Shown: piece after piece, positions 30,001 to 42,642 of the stretch
Layout: every line of letters starts with the position of its first letter
Numbering within the stretch: position 1 is the stretch's first letter
From: Aplysia californica
Taxonomy: Eukaryota; Mollusca; Gastropoda; Aplysiida; Aplysiidae
Assembly (NCBI RefSeq): GCF_000002075.1
Contig: NW_004797539.1
Span: 755,311-819,310, forward strand
Direction of reading: 5' to 3'
Length of the DNA stretch: 64,000 nucleotides
Notes under the pieces: model-generated
Seen by the model: only the letters and a program-made list of their open reading frames with translations
What the model was told of the DNA's origin: nothing
Databases searched by the model: none
Position numbers and translations under genes: made by a program

Positions 30001-33000
30001 CCATACAGTTCAATTAAATTGTAAATGGACAAAAGAATTGGATAGGAAAAATACACTAAACAGCTCAAATTGTCAATGGATAAAGAGGATTGAGGATGAA
30101 ATCAAACTGTATACTTAGAAAAGGGACTGGATCAGAAAACGGTATACGTACAAAAGGAGACTGGAGAGGATGATCAAAATTTTACACAAAAGGACTGGAT
30201 AGGAAAATCAAAATTGTATACAGTCAAAGAGAAATGGCTAGGAAAATCAAAATAGTATTCAGTTAAAGGGGAATGAGTCTAAATAACTCAGTCAAACTGT
30301 TCAAAGGTGTCTGAGAACATGGTACACACAAAAAAAATGTTAACAAGCAACCGTAATACTAAAGATCATCATTTCTCACTTTATGATCATCATGCAAAAT
30401 TTATATAAACTTTCTACCACAGGAAGGCAGGGTTGGTTCAAACCTCATACCTGTGGCTCTGCATTGCTGTCCTGCTCCTCTTTGATCCTCATCAGCTCCC
30501 ACTTGATGATGATATCAGCCAGGTCGACAGCCAGCTTGCGATGTTCGAGACTTGCCTGTTCAGGGAGATAGATCAGTGTCGATAAAACATAGATGTTTGT
30601 TTAAGTACAGAGGAGTATGCAGATACAACACCTCCATTTAGTGCAAGGAAACAACAAAACAGACCAGACAGAGACAACAGAGGGGAAAAAAAAAGGATGA
30701 TATTTTTCAGACTGGATTTTTGAGAGAGAGAAGGAAGCACATTGGTATAATCTAGCAATGACCACGAAAATCCTTTTTTTGCCAGAAAATGTTTGCAAAT
30801 AGGTGCATTTTGTAGCTTTATCTTCACTGAGCATAGAACTTTTTGAATTTTTAAAATCCATCAATAAACAAAAAAGTTACGGATTTTTTAATCAATTAAT
30901 TTCTGGTACACTTTTATATAATGAAAAAACCCCAAAATATGGGACGTTCTTTGGTGAGTTTTGAGACAATATTCGTCATAACTCGCTCATTTCTCGGAGT
31001 ATTTAAAAGAAACTTGGCAACCCAGTACATTTTCTAGTGCAGAATCTAGTCCTGCTTTCAGATTTTTCATAGCTATCCTATTTTTTGAGTTATGAAGACG
31101 TTTATAGGTAAAAATGTTGGCCTTTTTCGGTGCGTTTTGAGACAATATTTGTCATAGCTCGCCTATTTCTTGGAATATGTAAATCAAACTTGGCAGTCTA
31201 GTACATTTTTTAATGCAGAATTTAGTCATGCAGTCAGATTTTTAATATCTGTCATACTTTTTGAGTTGTAAAGACATTAACAGGTAAAAAAGTGGCGTTC
31301 TTTACAGATTTACAAAGATTATCAGTCATATGTTCTCCCAAAGTCATGATATTTGAATGAAACTTGGCAACATAAAAGGTTCTTCCTTGCCAAGCAATAT
31401 TCTGGATCAATTTGTCACAAAAATGTAAGTAGAGAGCTACTAATAAATCCAGTTTTGTACTAGTAAAAGCATGCATACTTTGTTATAGAAAATAAGATCG
31501 TCTCTGTGTATATCCATTGTTGGACAGTGTCCTATTGTGTGGTAGATTAAGATGCGTTCAGATAATATAGTTTACAAGTCATGGGAATATTTCGCATGTG
31601 TAGGCTACAACTCATACAATAAATGTAACATATTTACACCCCCCCCCCCCCCTTCTCTCTCTCTCTCTCTCTCTCTCACGCGCGCGCACTCACGCACGCA
31701 CGCGTGAACGATAACAATGTATAAACGGGACTATCTTCCCAGACTGGACTAAATAAGTACCATACTCTTTAATAACAATCTTAATGCCTCACTTTTCCCA
31801 AACAGAGCACACAGGACGAGTCCAAGTGTGTGCTTTCCCAAGAGGGGGGAATAGGCTTTCATAACGCAAACACAATGCCATACCACTTCTCAAGATGTTT
31901 GCTTTTCTGTTTCTATTCTTCTGTCATGCAATCAAGCAAATAAAAATGACTACATCTATTGTATTGTGACTAAAATGCAACAAAAACGCAAGTTATCAAG
32001 GCCCCCGTTTAGTTTTCAAGTATCCTTCCCCCCCTTTCCATTTCACATAAGCGGGGCCTCGTTTGTAGCGCCCGAGGCGACCGATGGCTGATGACGTCAC
32101 TCAGTGGAAATTTCCACGCCGCCGGCCGTTCACCCAGCACGCGCAAATGGCAATGTCGCTTTTTTCCTTAGTTACTCCCACATTTTTAAAGATTACGCCA
32201 AAACCGCTAAACACAGAAGCATGAAATTTTAAGGGAATAAAGAAAAATGGTGTACAACGTATCAGTCAGTTTGACAAATCACAGCTCTGAAAAACCTTCA
32301 AAGCGCACCACATCAACCACTTTCGCAAACGTTTTCGACTGCTTCTAGGATGGGTACAATGTTGTCAAACTGCATACTACGAGATTGACCTCTTTTCTGA
32401 TTGGCTGCCAAGTTTCATTCATATCCATTCACGAGAAGCGGCGTGAGAGCGAGTTGAAGACAACAACCTTTGCGTTAGTGCGTCCCATGAAACACCCCCG
32501 CTGCAGGGGCCAAAAATCGGCAGAACAAAATGCGCTCGGTGGGCATTGCTATATAATCAGCTCCATTTAGTACTGGTAAAGAGCAAGACAGACGCAAGGA
32601 TCTCCTGCCAGGGAAAACAAAAAGAGAGATTTATGCAAAGAGTAAATTGACTGGGAAAAGAAAAAGAGATGGAAACAATGAGTGAAGGAAACTGACAGGG
32701 AACTGAAGAAGGGGTGGTGGCACACAAAAGCACAAAACACACATGATACTTAACCAAAACATCTGCTGACACAATTTACAAGAGAACACCATAAACAGTA
32801 AGCAGACAGGAAAAAAAGAAGTTGTGGTCAAGTGGACGTACACTTAGGGCGAAGCCGAGCCTCTGCAACGAGTTGACCATATGCTGCTGTAGACTATGTC
32901 GCACTGGGTAGTAGACTTTGTAGTGGAAAACCACCAGATGCCTGGGGAAGGAGAAAATAAGGACACATACAGAGATGTACACAGCAGTTATCTAATTATT

Positions 33001-36000
33001 AGCACAATATACGAATCAAACTATGCCTCAGATAACTGCACTCTCTGAATGTGTGGTCAAAGAGATGTGAAATGTCAATGATCTGTATAGTGTCGAAGAG
33101 AAAATCAGTTGAATTTGTCTGTGAAGGGCACCCATTGTAAGTTAGAAAAATGATTGTCTTAGACAGTGTCTTTATTAAACTTTATAATGCAGAGAAACCA
33201 CAAGGGACAAAGTGGGAAGTGGCCATTTGCAAAGGTGACTGTCTCAGACAAGTGGCTGTAAGACTCAAGAGCAGGTTCGACTGTATATTGCTAATAGATG
33301 CATAGTTCCAAAGAGAAGTATACTGTCAAAGAGGTATATATTGCCAAAGAGACTTGTAATGTCAAAGAGGTATATATTGCCAAAGAGACTTGTAATGTCA
33401 AAGAGAAGTGTATTGCTAAAAAGACATGTATTGTCAAGGCAAAGTGTATTGTCGATGAGAAGTAGAGACCAATTTGATGAAGTCATAGAAAGGTAAACTT
33501 TTTCTGTTCCTTCACAGCTAGTGTTTGACTGAAAATGATTGTAATTATTGTTTCACGCATTGTACTCAAACTTGGCAGTGTGTCAAAAGAACTGAACTGA
33601 AATAACCTTTTTAAACCACATTCCACAGCCTTTTTGTCTATAATTAAACTTATATCTTTTTAAAAAAATGCCATAAATACTTACATAAAGACAGAAACAG
33701 GGGTCCTAAGGGCTCAGTGAGTGAAATAATAGACAGCACAGACACTTTGGGGGGGGGGGGGGGGGTCTAAAGACACTAACAGCCAATTAGTGAAGGGGAA
33801 AAAATAAGACAGGCAGACAGGAAAAATAAAAATGGTGAAGAAGTAGTTCCAATCATTAGCACAAAAGTTCAAACTTACAAAATATGCACCAGCTGTCCCA
33901 CGCTGTGGCCTTCCTCCACAATGATTTTCTTTGTCCAGTGGGTCAGCATTCCCTGATGAAGAAACCAAAGACTTTGATTACAGTCAAGCACATTCACATT
34001 AACTTGAAAAAAAAGTAAGAAAGACAGATGGGAACAATAGAAGAAAATTAAAGAAGCAGGGGCTGCCCCCCCCTATTTACTTTATATATTGCCCTCATTA
34101 CAAAAAAGCACTTTAAAATTTCACAAGATTTACTCTACTCTTTACTCTCGTTTACTTACCTCCCCCCAAAAACACCCCCAACAGAAACAAAAACAAAAAA
34201 CAAACAAAAAAACCAACTCCACCCTGACAATATCATAAAAATATTTTTTTAGAAGTATGTTGTGATGCTTCCCGGGTGCCTGAGAAACAGAGAACAAAAT
34301 TCTGTTTCTGTTCAATATTCATATATTATGTTTCTAAGGGTCTGCTGGGGTATGAATAGCAGTAAAACTTATAGAGCATTCTCTAGAGCATGGATATGTA
34401 AGATATAAAAGCAATTATTACTACTATCTTAATACTGCTGCTATGAACAGAGACCTATACTATTGGTTAATTGAACAAGCAACACTGCAAGAGTTCATCC
34501 AATGAGAAGCATTTTGGAGTTTTAAATGCTCTTCTGATCTCTATTCAAGACACTTGAGACAAAGGAATTTTACAGAAACGTATATTTAGAAATTATTAAA
34601 AATTTGCCATTGTTTCATTTAGAAACAATTGCCATTGTGAATCCAAGTCTGGCTTTCCTGCAAAAATTTGCGGCATCTCAACTAATCAGAAAAGTCAACC
34701 CATTTTGTAATTTGCCTTTTCACTTAAATTGCTTGAAGAATGTTCCTAAGACTACTATTTAATATAAACAAAGTACTATCAAATGGAACACAAAATAATT
34801 TCTGACTGTTAAAAAATCTGCATGACGCATAAATGTAGTATCCAACACACTTAAATTTAATGTTTAGAGAAGCTTCAGTTTGGTTGAAATAAAAGAGGTA
34901 GGACCTACCAGAGGCACTCTCCAACTGCCCATTGTTTTAACAACACATACCGACAACACAAGACAAGGACGGCACACAAACCGTATGATGTGAAATGACC
35001 CACACTGCCTTTGCAAAACAAACAAGACACAAGGAGAAACAACCCCCATCGCCATAGCAACAAACAACACACCAGAAGAAACACCCTCCATTTTCATAGC
35101 AACTAACTACACAAGATGAAGAGACAGCTATGAAGCTGAAGTCACCTACGTTGCCATCTTCCATGCGGCCGGGCATGGCCGGGGTGAGATACTCCAGCGA
35201 TTGCCTGACCACCATCTTAGCTTCATGGGCATGAGCCTTGAGGAGACTGTGGAAAACCTGGCAAAAGAGAAAGTTTATCAAATTCATGCTCCGGTCTTCA
35301 TCCTCAACTGAAGGTCTGGAACAGACATTAATTAGTGAATGAAGCTCTCCACTAAGTCCAATATTCAGTCATCCTTTGAAATCTGCCAGTATCCTGACTG
35401 CTTCATATTGCTTGAGGAGAATAACAATTTTTTCAAAATTTATTGCCTTTGGCCTGCCAGAACCTTCTCATCAATTTACAGATCAGACATTTATAATCCT
35501 TTAAAGACATATGTAAACCCCCCAATATTATATTCAGATGGAAAACAAAATTGTCGTGAAAGACATTTTGGTATTCATGAAAGAGAAGATTTGATTTCCA
35601 TCAATGGTAAAAATTATTATAAAGGACACTTTGTCACCATAAATTCGGCGTGCCAAAATCCACTGAACGGCTATCAATTAGTATTATATTTCTGTTAACG
35701 AATTCGAAACACAACTGTTTTGTGAACAGCATAATAAGTCCAAAATATATAGTGATATTTTAAAAACTCACAATCATTTTATGAAAGGTCTGGTTTTCCT
35801 GATATTTTTCATTTCACAAATGGCAAACCTGAAATACAGTCCTTTTAGAATGGCCCAGTTTTCATTGTTTTTCTAGATACTGAAGTATAATCTTTTTGTG
35901 AAGGGCTCTATAAAAATCATATATTTTTTTCTATACATAAACCCTAAGTAAGATCCTTCTGTGGAAAACCTTTGTTCTCATTGTGATATTTCACTACTCA

Positions 36001-39000
36001 TAAACCCTATGAACAATTTTTTTCAAAAAGGCCCTGATTTCATCAAGATATTTTACTAACAACCCGAAGTGTCATCTTTCTCAGACCAACATTTGACTAA
36101 AATCCTCGTGTGGATGGCCTTCATTATAACATTTTACTATGGCTGAATCTGAAAACAATTATTCTGAGAAAACCCCCGTTTTCATGATATTTTCCCCTTA
36201 ATTGCAGTACATTTTGTTTGTGAAAAGCCCTGTTTTCATTTTAACATTTTCCTTTTCACTAACCTGAAGAACAATTCTTTTGTGAATGGCAAACTTGGCA
36301 ATGATGTGAGCCAGGAGGAGATGTCCGTGGTACTTGGTGGCCGGGTCCACACAGTTCTTGGCCACTAGGCACGGCCAAGCAAAAGTCATCAGGCGTCGCA
36401 GCTTGTTGCCTTGTTTCCTGGAAAAGACAATTTTTCTTCTTTAACCGGGAGCTGGCTGAGTGTTTGGGATGGAGTAGGGTGCTCAGAAACTGGCTGGGTT
36501 CATAGGTTCAAGGAAACAACAGCCAGATCCATAGAGGGACTTTAGGAAAAGGATGTCAGGTCCATGACAGCACGTCCTTGTGGCAGGTCAAAGCCATACC
36601 TCAGCAGGAATTGTGGGTGAGGAACATTGCCTGATAAAAGCGTCTTCGAAAATGCTGGTTGCAAAATTTATATTTAAGTACATGTCTGATACATTCTTAA
36701 AGTAGTGACACGAATAAAAAAACTTTGTCAAAAAAAAACTTTTATGCCAAATAAAACAAAAACATATTTTAAGCACCAATGGTAGTATGTACAAAAGGTG
36801 CGCTGACTTTTAACAAGGTGTTTGTGCGTGTATGTGCGTGTGTGAGTGCTTTTCTGGGTAGTGTATGTGAGTGTGCCTGGGCACTATGTATTTAACATTT
36901 ATCAGTGTGTTTGTATATGTGTGTATATGAGTGTGTGTGAATGACGCACTATCGAAAATGACCTTACATATTTGCAATTTGAGCCACAAACATTGCAAGC
37001 ACGCAATGCAATCACTTTCTCTCAACAGAACAACCAAGAACACAGCAGCAGGCATAGATGTCTTACTTGTTGGCAGCGTCATGGATGTGGGAAGATGCCT
37101 GCTCCACCAGCAATGAGGAGAACTGTAACAAGAGGATCCGCACAGCGTCTGATGTCCCGAATGGGTTCTCGGGATCGATGACGCGGTTGATGAAGACGCT
37201 GATGACGTTGTCCTCGCTGTCCTGGTCTGGGGCCGGGGGGCCGCCAATGAGCTTGTCACCTTCTCCCTTCTCAAACGAGTTGAAAAAGCAAGGAACCAGC
37301 ACGTACTGCAGGATCTGAAACCAGATGATGATGATAGAGATAAGAACGAACTAGAAAATCTAAAATAGAGGAACAAGCAAGGGACCAATGCGTACTGCAG
37401 AATTTGTAAACTGATGATGCAGTTACAGTGACCAGAACGTACTAGTTTGGTTTTAGAAAGAGTTCTATGGCACTTGCAACACAGTAAGATGGGAAAGAAG
37501 ATTAGAGGTGATACAAAAGAGTAACAAACACCAACAAGAAGGTAGGAAAACATTGACGTACTGGAGATCTCTGAAACCAGATGATGAGGAAGCAATGGAC
37601 CAGAGCATACTGGAGAGGTTGTGAACAGACAATTCCATATTTCACTTTATCCAAAACAACAGTCTATTTTTCTTGTTTTAGCGTTAGTAAAAGCTTTACA
37701 GCACTTGCAACAAAATAAGGTCATATAAGTGTTGAAGATTAGAGGAGTTACAAGGGAGTAACAAACAAAAAAGGAGGAGAGATAAAGACGATAGTTGTTT
37801 GATAGGAAAGAAGGAGCAAACCACACCAGAGCAGCCGCCAACCACCCACAATTTTTCTTGAGTAAGAGTTTGAGATATTCAAGTTACATGACAGAAGCAC
37901 TTTGAAACGATAATGGCCATGGAATGCTGGGAAAACACAAGACAGAAGAAACTTCTTGAGTGAAAAGAAGCGCACTGACACAATAACAGTCACTTAGAGT
38001 CGTGAAAAGAAAGATAGGCAGACAGAAACAAAAGAGGGAAAGGAAAGAAGTAGGACCTACCAGTGGCACCCTCAAATCACCCACAGACATCTATCCAAAG
38101 CATTCAAGACCAAATGATGACAATTTCTCTTTTTCTACATCCACAACAATATGCTGGTTTTGATGAGGAGCGAGTTCCAGTAAAAGAGAAGCACATTGCC
38201 ATGATAATGAACACAGAGTCTGTCAGTTTGAGGAAAGAGAATCAGAAACATTTTCACACAATTATTACCATTTTATTGCTAGTTAAAAGTAAAACTGACT
38301 GACAAAAACAACACTGGAAAGTGTACTTTTAGTAGAGGTTTTACGGCACTCGCAACTGCATATGGTCATATGAGCGCCAGAAGATTAGAGGTGTTACAAT
38401 AGAGTAACAAACATAAAAAAGAAGAAGGGGGAGATAAGGACAATAGATGTTTCATAGGAAGGAAGAAGCAAACCACATCAAAGCACCCGCCAACCACCCA
38501 GGAACACTGGAAAGACGCAGGATCTGCAAATGGCACCCTCCAAACATCCGCAAAGTTAGAAGGCAAAGGATAAAGAGGTCTATAGAGTCCATGAAGAAAT
38601 ATACCTTAGCTTTGAGCTCCTGTGGCCAACTCTGGTCATGGAAAACAGTGACAAACTTGAAGAAAGCCTTCCTCTTCCAGTCAGCACTGTAAGTCTGTTG
38701 AGCAAAACGGCAAAATTCCAGTTGTCTAATTTCACCTGAATATCATAGAGAATGTTTGCTGTCTCTATATCAGGATTTACTGCTTTAAATGCTTACTTAT
38801 ACATCTCACCCATAATTTAGATCTTTCAGTAAAGAGAAGCATCACAATAATGGTCATTGCGAGTATGGAAAAAGACAGAAACACGAGAAATGAAAGTGAA
38901 GAAATAGGACTCCAGGAAATATGCGAATTGACGAAAAATTTAAAGACCATATTGTCAAATGCATCTTGTATTAAAAATATTTTTCAGCTTCACTAAAACT

Positions 39001-42000
39001 GGCCTGAAGTCAGGCAAAATCGGGACAAAATCCAAAATCTGGATTTCCCAATTTATGCAGAAAATCGGAAGTTCTCATTATAGTATGTATGTAGTATGAA
39101 TGCTATTGTAAACCAAATTTCCTCTCGCTGGTCAATAAAAATGGGAGTTTCGATAGAAATACAATGAAAAGATTTTATAAAGGAAAAACAAAAGCTGCTA
39201 AAACAACCTTGGCAATGGTGTCATCCAGAAAATCCTTCACAAATTGAAATTGTGGTATGAACCGATTAATGAAGCAGCGCAGGATGTGAAACAAGAGCTC
39301 AATGTCATCTGTGTGTTGTCTGAAAAAAACAAAACAACAACAGAATAACAAAATGTAATGAAACAAAACAAAGATAAGGTATATTTTAATGATCCTCTAT
39401 TGAAAAAAAAAAATGAATTGCGTGCTTTAACTAGCTTTTAGGGACACAAAAATAATACACAGCATTAGATCAATACATATCAATCTTCCTCTACATAACA
39501 GGTCAAAGTCATGATGAAGCAAGAGAATAACTTAGGAATTTTAATATTTTAACCACTGCAATGGAGACTAAGGAACTGTCAATATGAACTGAAGATTTCA
39601 GACACTGAAAAATGCCCACGCATCACAACACGAGCAGATTCTTGACTGTATTCTCTAATATGACTTGCAGTAAGCAACACAATTCATTAAGTGCAGACTC
39701 ATTCGCAAAACTGTATGTAACACAAAAGATGACCTTAAAATAAAACAATAGCAAACTTTCTCATCGGAACACATCTACAAATCTAGTATGTCCACAAGGA
39801 GAGTTTGGTAAACATCAAGATGAAAAAACAAACAAACAAGAAAAAGAGGATAGAGAAATTTTTTTATATGCAAGCCCCCAAAAATTAACGAGGCAAACAA
39901 ATTTACATCAAATGCTTTATTTCTGGACTCTGACAAGATAAAGAATGGAACCATATTTCTGCACACTCACTATGCTGTCCTACACAAAGACAAACAATCT
40001 TACTTGAAATAATTCAGCAAACACTTGAGGATGAGCGCTGGCTCTTTCCAGTACACATAGTCCAACGCATCCTGTGAGATGAAAGGGGAAAAATACAGTT
40101 TCATATGGTATAGACCCTAATCACGAATAAAAGGACTTGACAAAGAAAATCTCTGACTCATGGCAACCTAACCTGACCTTTGTAACCCTTGACACCCCCC
40201 CCCCCCCAACTAGATCTGAGCACCTGAGCCCTTGTTTGTTGTCCGCTATCTATGCTGTACAATAAGGCGTGCACACTGGTGCATGGAATAGTAAAGGTTG
40301 TCACGCTCTGGCGTTCTTTCAAATCAATTGGGTCGAAATATGAATATAGTCTTTATTCTACAAAGAACCGAAGTCAAAATAAAGTTTTCAAAGAGAAATA
40401 AGAAATGAGTCTGACAAGGACCAGTCCATGAGACACTGTTTTCTGTTACTGTTATTCAATAACATCATCCTGAAAGTCTCATAGTAATTTCAACCAATCA
40501 GAAAATCGATCTCATCTTTGTATCTGAGACATCACCTACTGTTATCTAATGCCATCATCCTTAAAACATAATAGACATTCAAATTGACCGAAATCAATCT
40601 GAGAATCAGCCTGTCCATTCTCCACAATAAAAACATTCCTTTCAAATGCTACCATACAACTGGAGTATACCACAGAGATGACATGTTGATTTTTTCAAAA
40701 TAAAGTCATCAGTTTGCTAGCATTAAAACTTGTAAACTTGTCATCCACAATTATAACAAGTGACATTTTTGCCACTCCTCCAACTCACCACAGCCTTGTG
40801 CCTCTCCAAGAAAGCATCAGACACCCATATGGACAACAGGAGAGGTCGCTGAGGAGAAGGATTTGTGAGAAAATCAGGTCACACTTAAACACATAGAAGT
40901 ACCACTCCTAACATTTCTTTTACTGCAGCACTCTTGAAGTCAAATATGAAACAATAGCTAGTTTTCAATAATTAATGAACAGCTTGCTCTAGACAGTAAT
41001 GAATCAATTTTCACAGAATCCAGAAAAAAAACCCATAACTGAAGTGTACAGCTTAGATGATCAGCCCCTCTTGTGTATGCTTCAATCATATCACAAGAGC
41101 ATAGTTTTGTTTCCATTGCAGAAGTCATTCACTTTTTAACAGCACTTGGATCCATATAAGTGTTGAGGATTAGAGGTGTTACAAGAGAGTAACATACAAA
41201 GTAAAGAAGGAGGAGAGATAAAGGCGATAAATGTTTGATAGGAAAGAAAGAGCAAACCAGAAAACCAGCCAACCATCCACGGTTGCTCACTGAGGCCAAA
41301 AATAATACAATGGGGGTGAATGGCATGGGTTTTAAGGGGAAAATATTCTTTCACAACAGTGTCAAAATAAAAATCTGTATCACACATTTTTAACAAAAGC
41401 ACACGCCTTTATGACACTTAAAATAAAAAAAATAAATTAGTAAGTGTTTTGCAGCACATGCAACACAATAAGGTCATATAAGTGCGGAAGATTAGAGGTG
41501 TTACAAGAGAGTAACAAACACAAAAAAGAAGGAGGGGAGATAGAGACGATAGAGTTTTTACAGGAAAGAATGAGCAAACCACACCAGAGCACCCATCAAC
41601 AACCCACTATGACAGACTTCTGTCAAGGAGTGCCGGGAAGAAAATTCAGGCTGACAAAGTATGGGAAGGAGAGAAAGGGCACACAGCAGATTAAAGGAAC
41701 AGAGAGAGAGAAGACAAAAAGGAGGCAAACTTACCATTGCCGTGACATCACAAATTTCTATAGCAGATTACCACCTCTCCAAACAGGAAGCAAACAACAT
41801 GAAACAATCATTAAACCTGAGCTAGTCACAGTGCGTGAAGAGACGGAGTGTTGTACTCACCATCTGCGTGTGCTGTGCCAGCCACTTCTCATCAAACCTC
41901 ACCAGCAGGGCAATCAGCCGGACAGCCCGGTACTGGAGTTCAGTCCTCACTGGGGATGGGCTGGCAATTGGGCTTGCGGCAGTGGCCTGAGCGGACAGGG

Positions 42001-42610
42001 TATAGAAACTATTTGTGAAGTGCTATAATAAAAATTAATTTAAAAAAAAAATGCAGTTTTGCTTCTTTGGCCTTCATGATGGTGATTTTTTAATAAAGAA
42101 TATGACTTTTAGGGCCCCATGAATTTTTTTACCTTTTCGTTTTCATATGCCAAAAAGAATAGAACAAAATATGACATATGTCTAAGAAATACAAGGAATC
42201 TTGATTCAAATGCAAAACTCATTCAAAAAAAAGAAAGCCAAAATATCTTACCCACTTTATGACCGTCATCCTAAATCAGAAAAATTGTAACTATAATGAT
42301 TGTAGAACAATTCCCTAGTCCAAGACATACCTGTAACTGTCCTGACAACATGTTGACCAGACGCATGGGGTTACTCTGTAGCACTTCACAGAATGGTTTC
42401 CCGTCTTTGTGGTGCAACAAATACTACAAAAAAAAACACATCAAAAAATAATTCTTCAATCATTCACTCATTTGCCAAAGAAGTATTTAATCATTAAGAA
42501 CCCTTCCAAATAGAGAGCTATGTGGGGAAAAACAGAAACAAAAAAATTCTGAAAAGGCAAATATAGTTATTTTACACTAAACATCGAACCATTTCAGCTA
42601 ATCCTTTGCC

Positions 42611-42642
<32 letters not shown>

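Noticed and set aside
33280-33470. Possible CRISPR-like spaced repeat
   Set aside because: Eukaryotic minisatellite with head-to-tail units and no unique spacers.
36810-37595. A 261-residue minus-strand frame
   Set aside because: It reads exon 29 in the wrong frame and joins intron repeats and a GT tract; only exon 29 at 37067-37314 is real.
41444-42028. A 194-residue plus-strand frame
   Set aside because: Starts in SINE-A copy 8 and runs antisense across exon 24; no homology and wrong strand.
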